Assembly: GCF_037038585.1 (NCBI RefSeq)
Contig: NC_092525.1
Coordinates: 29,228,367-29,292,366, forward strand
DNA length: 64,000 bases
Source: Patagioenas fasciata
Taxonomy: Eukaryota > Chordata > Aves > Columbiformes > Columbidae
Direction of reading: 5' to 3'
The notes under the pieces were generated by a model. The model was not told the origin of the DNA. It ran no database searches and saw nothing but the letters and a program-made list of their open reading frames with translations. This document shows positions 60,421 through 64,000 of this stretch, in pieces (within the stretch, counting starts at the first letter, position 1; each line of letters opens with the position of its first letter). Position numbers and translations under genes: made by a program.

Positions 60421-62344
60421 ACTATCTCAGCTGACCCTCAGCCTCATTAAACTTTCTGTTCTCCTTCACGGAAGCTGCAGAACTACAGAGATCCAAAGCA
60501 CCAGCAGTTTTTCAAAAGAGAATCAGGACCTACTTTCTCTCCCTGCTTTCTCCCTCCCTTTGTGGAGGAGTGTGCCTTTCTGATCTTTGTGAAATGTGAA
60601 AGTATTATTTATCCGAATATATAAAAATATTATTTGACATGAAGAACTTTGGCTACTTGAAATCTATGGAATCAGTTAGATTAGAAGAGTTCCTGTTTAA
60701 GAAACTGCAGCCAGGATACTTAGAGATCATATCAGAAATTAATGCTCTTCTGACATGAGTACTCAAGTACTAAATTAAAACAGCTGACAAACAAAACACC
60801 TACAGAAATGCCCATTCCTTTGCTGATTTTATATCCAAGTAATTGCTCAAGTAAAGAACTCTCAAAAGCAAAAGCTCAAACATCCTTTTATTAATGTTTA
60901 CATACTCATTGTGTATATATGGTATTGCATGCCATAAGAGGCTCAAAATACCTTGTTCTATTAGTTTTACTTCTATTATTTCAACATTACAGCCACGTAA
61001 TGCATCTAATGAATACATTAAAGTTTTTGGTGTCAAAGAGTTTTATTTCACTTATAAGTAAATTTGATGATAAAACATAAAATGTTGCCTACACATAAAG
61101 CAAATGAACAGGTAACACATTTCAAGGTTTATTGCTAATCCATTCACAAAACCACATGCCCCTTCTACGGAATGGCTCAAGGACAGACAATCCTTACTTG
61201 CTATCCTTGCCCACTTACTGTCTTACCTTCTCCTCCTTCACCTGCTTTTGTATTCATATGATCCTCTGCCAAGCTGATTCAGATTGTTACATGGCCAAAA
61301 AGGTGAATAGTTTTAGAACCTGAATAACTCCCCAGAGGGGAAAAAACACTAAATTTTGGGCAAGGGATGAGGCAAGAAAAGTTCCCACTTTAGCAGCAGC
61401 AGTTAAATACTTTGATATATTCAGTATTTTTATTAAAATAATAAAAACAAATAACAAATCACAGTTGTGTTCAAGCCAACCATGAAATTATTAAAAAGAT
61501 CATCTCCATGAACTTGTCTCCTGGAGCCTTTCTTTCCATTATATTCCCCAACAGCATCCCTAGAGCTGCTCTCAGACAACCAGATAACATCACATGAACT
61601 TTTTAGAACCACAGCACTAGAACCCAAATGTTCTTACTGCTAGATTTTGGCATAGTTTTTACCTAACGGGGTCAGTTACTCTTAAAATCACATTTAGTGT
61701 CACATTACAAAGTATTCATAGCATCCTCTCCTTTTGTAGAGTGTACAGCTTTCCTCTGCAGCAGGTGAAATCAAAGCCAAGCACCTTATGAAGCTATTAT
61801 ACTCTACAATTTTCATAAGGTGACTACAGAGTATTTCAAGTTATGGGATCCAAATTTAATCACAATCACTCTTACAAAACAACTTGGCCATTTTACTCAG
61901 AGTCCACGAGCGGCCTCTAATGTATACAGAATGGAGCAGCTGTCCTTGCAGGAATGGAACCTATAGAGATTATGGGCTTCCAGAAGAACTGGTAGGACAA
62001 CGGCAATGATACAGAAAGGCACTGAGCAGACTTGTATTATAGAGATAATGCTTTGGCCAGAACTAAAGAAGCACACAGGTTTATCTAAAACTCAGTCATT
62101 TAAGGTCATCAAAACTGTATAAAAGTTGCAGAAATAATTGCATTTTGTGAGGCTACAAAACAGAAATGCCAAATGCAGTGCTGTAACTCCAATAAACAGG
62201 TGCTGACAGAGATGGTTGTGTACAAACACAGTGAAACACAAGCTAGAATAGTTGAAGTATGGGCATGAATTTGCTTCTGCCAACCACAAAGGACAGTCAG
62301 GACAACTGTACTTCCATACTTTACAAACATACTGCTATTGTGCA

Positions 62345-62401
62345 TTGGACTAGATGACCTTTGAAGGTCCCTTCCAAACCATATTATTCTATGATTCTAT
62401 G
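62345..62401 (+). mobile_element. CR1 LINE 3' tail fragment
   Basis: A short tail with GACTAGATGACCTTTGAAGG and CCCTTCCAAACC, followed by ATTATTCTATGATTCTATG, the avian CR1 3' terminus. Confidence 0.88.
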
Positions 62402-64000
62402 CTTCACCAAAGAATGGCTGATAGAGTTCTCCATTGCATTTAAACACATTTTATGGCATTACAGTTGTACTGTATGGATGTAGTATTTTCATGTTCCTAA
62501 ATAATAATATCACTATGCTAAAAACCACTGTTAATAGACCTGGCCTATATAAAGTCTAGAGATTACCATGAAGTTTCTCTCTTACTTCTGTAAAAGCTAT
62601 CTGAATTATGGATATTATTTCATATGCACGTTTTACTTTAGTAATTTTTCTTTTTTTTTTTTCACTCTAAATATGATTCTTTTTTCTAAATACGATCCAT
62701 TGCTTAGTGCAAGGGAGTCACTCTGGGACTGTTTTTCTCCTATGTTACTCAGAATAAGCTCATAGAACTCAATAACATGAGGAAGAGAAGGAGGCAAGCA
62801 TGATTTTAAACTCTGCAATTCTACTCAGGCAACTCTGCACAGGCACCAAGGAAGAGAATGCAGAAATACAGCCTTGCCACAATGCAACAGGGTAGGAGAG
62901 AGCGATTACATGTTTATTATGTATCCAGGGAAAGGGGTGCCAGAATTGCCAGTTTTCTCTCTTCCTGAGAGGAAGGAAGAAATGGCAATGAGCCATTATT
63001 GACAGAAGCACTCTATTCCCTCCATCCCACAGAGGCTCTGACTGTAAATGATTTTCATGTCATCTGCTGTAAAATGATCATACATCTCTGATCACTGACC
63101 TAGCATTTATCTGGTCAGAACTCTAGAAAAGGATGTATAAAAGCAGCTTCTCAGAATGTATCCCACAAGCAGCCCAGAAAGTCTGTAAGCAGCATCTATC
63201 ATCAGTGGCATGCGATGGCTCCATTATGGCACCAATTCACTAATGTGTTTCTGCCAGCAAAAACACACTATCACCCAAAAAATGCAAATATTTTTCCTGT
63301 AGGAGTAAAGCGATTTCCACTGGAAAGTGCCAGCTATTTAAATTATTCAGCTTTTGTACACAAATATTTTTATCATGCAGAACTTCTCAAATTTATAGGG
63401 AAGGAAAACTCTGGAAAGTGACCTATACATTTGAAAAGCAATTATGAATGTGTAATCCACATAGAAATTTCATAAGCAAAGCAGCAGTACGCATTTATTC
63501 AAATGCCTTTACAGACAGACTGCCAAATCTTGAAGCCTTTTCTTTCACTCCACACTTTCCCACCGCCGTGAGAACTATTTCTCATTAACAACCAAATTGG
63601 TTTCAGATGCTCTGCTATAAGATGTTACCTTAGAAACCATTTGGTAAAAGACTGTGGCTTCCTTCCATAGAAATCTCAAGCAGTGAAAAGGCAGATTTTC
63701 TGGCATAAATCAAATCCAATTTCTAGGGTTCACTAAACCTTTTCTCCTCAGAATAATGTTTTGTGACTAGATCTTAGCAGTTAATAGTGCACAAAGAATT
63801 GCTGGTGTGAACCAGTTTTAAATGATTTTCATTCTATTCCCTTTGTTAACTCAATTGAAGTTACTTCCAGTGCTTATCTTACCTTGATAGTACTTTTAAC
63901 TTCATAACTAATAAGGATATGTAGTGTGTACAGCAAATAGACTGATTAAAATACTAATTTTATTTTCTTCCCCTTTAATACATCTCTTTAAACTATCTGA

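Larger units (their letters stand above)
56993..64000. other. Upstream intron/intergenic stretch, no exon recognised
   Basis: This should contain intron 1 of the reductase, and perhaps its first exon. I searched the minus strand for an exon ending in an AKR-type LGLG motif with a donor and did not find one, so it probably lies beyond the window. It contains a small CR1 tail (62345-62401) and an A/C-rich low-complexity block (60228-60420). The 154-codon frame at 57596-58060 has no recognisable features. Confidence 0.5.

Noticed and set aside
61215..61260. Donor-like GAGAAG|GTAAGA on the minus strand as reductase exon 1
   Set aside because: The sequence before it does not encode an LGLG-type motif or the phase needed by the next exon.
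1..64000. CRISPR arrays, bacterial operons, tRNA or rRNA genes
   Set aside because: No spaced direct repeats, ribosome-site-led gene runs, or tRNA/rRNA consensus were seen; the sequence is vertebrate nuclear DNA.

Overview
The window is vertebrate nuclear DNA, almost certainly from a bird. It holds spliced genes with vertebrate splice sites, three 3'-end fragments of CR1 LINEs that finish in the avian ATTCTRTG-type octamer, CpG-island promoters, and a sphingosine-1-phosphate receptor 1 gene close to its mammalian counterpart. There is no bacterial or phage content, and most of the sequence is intronic or intergenic.

Layout. 1-2.5 kb shows no gene. 2.56-3.44 kb is a GC-rich CpG island with no recognisable gene attached. 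5,439-12,353 is a complete, very young endogenous retrovirus (ERV) on the plus strand: two 659-bp LTRs with no difference seen on reading, a 5-bp target duplication (CACTT), a tRNA-Lys1,2-type primer binding site, an intact gag, an intact protease-RT-RNase H-integrase pol, a polypurine tract and no env. 15.9-20.3 kb holds S1PR1 on the minus strand: an intronless 379-aa coding exon, a short upstream non-coding exon and a CpG-island promoter. 23.5-57.0 kb holds a minus-strand aldo-keto reductase gene, from which I could assemble all coding exons but the first. Introns carry CR1 pieces, a hAT-type non-autonomous DNA transposon with 8-bp target duplications, and a possible LTR remnant. 57-64 kb has no recognisable coding exon.

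Most notable. (1) The ERV Gag starts with three hydrophobic segments and has three N-glycosylation sequons in the loop between the second and third. It also lacks a CCHC zinc knuckle after the capsid region. This suggests a membrane-integrated Gag in an env-less element, comparable in logic to ER-targeted IAP Gag. (2) gag and pol share one frame and are separated by a single amber codon followed by a small hairpin; pol has no AUG before its protease active site, so readthrough is the simplest model. (3) Each LTR carries a perfect TCTCGCGAGA palindrome, the BANP/Kaiso-type CpG-island motif, and a 12-bp E-box palindrome just upstream of the TATA box. (4) The aldo-keto reductase has two homologous phase-0 terminal exons about 6 kb apart, predicting two isoforms that differ in the substrate-specificity C-terminal loop.

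The host genes are unrelated in function: S1PR1 is a plasma-membrane lipid GPCR and the other is a cytosolic NADPH-type reductase. They share strand and neighbourhood only. The ERV lies in the opposite orientation, beyond the 3' end of S1PR1.
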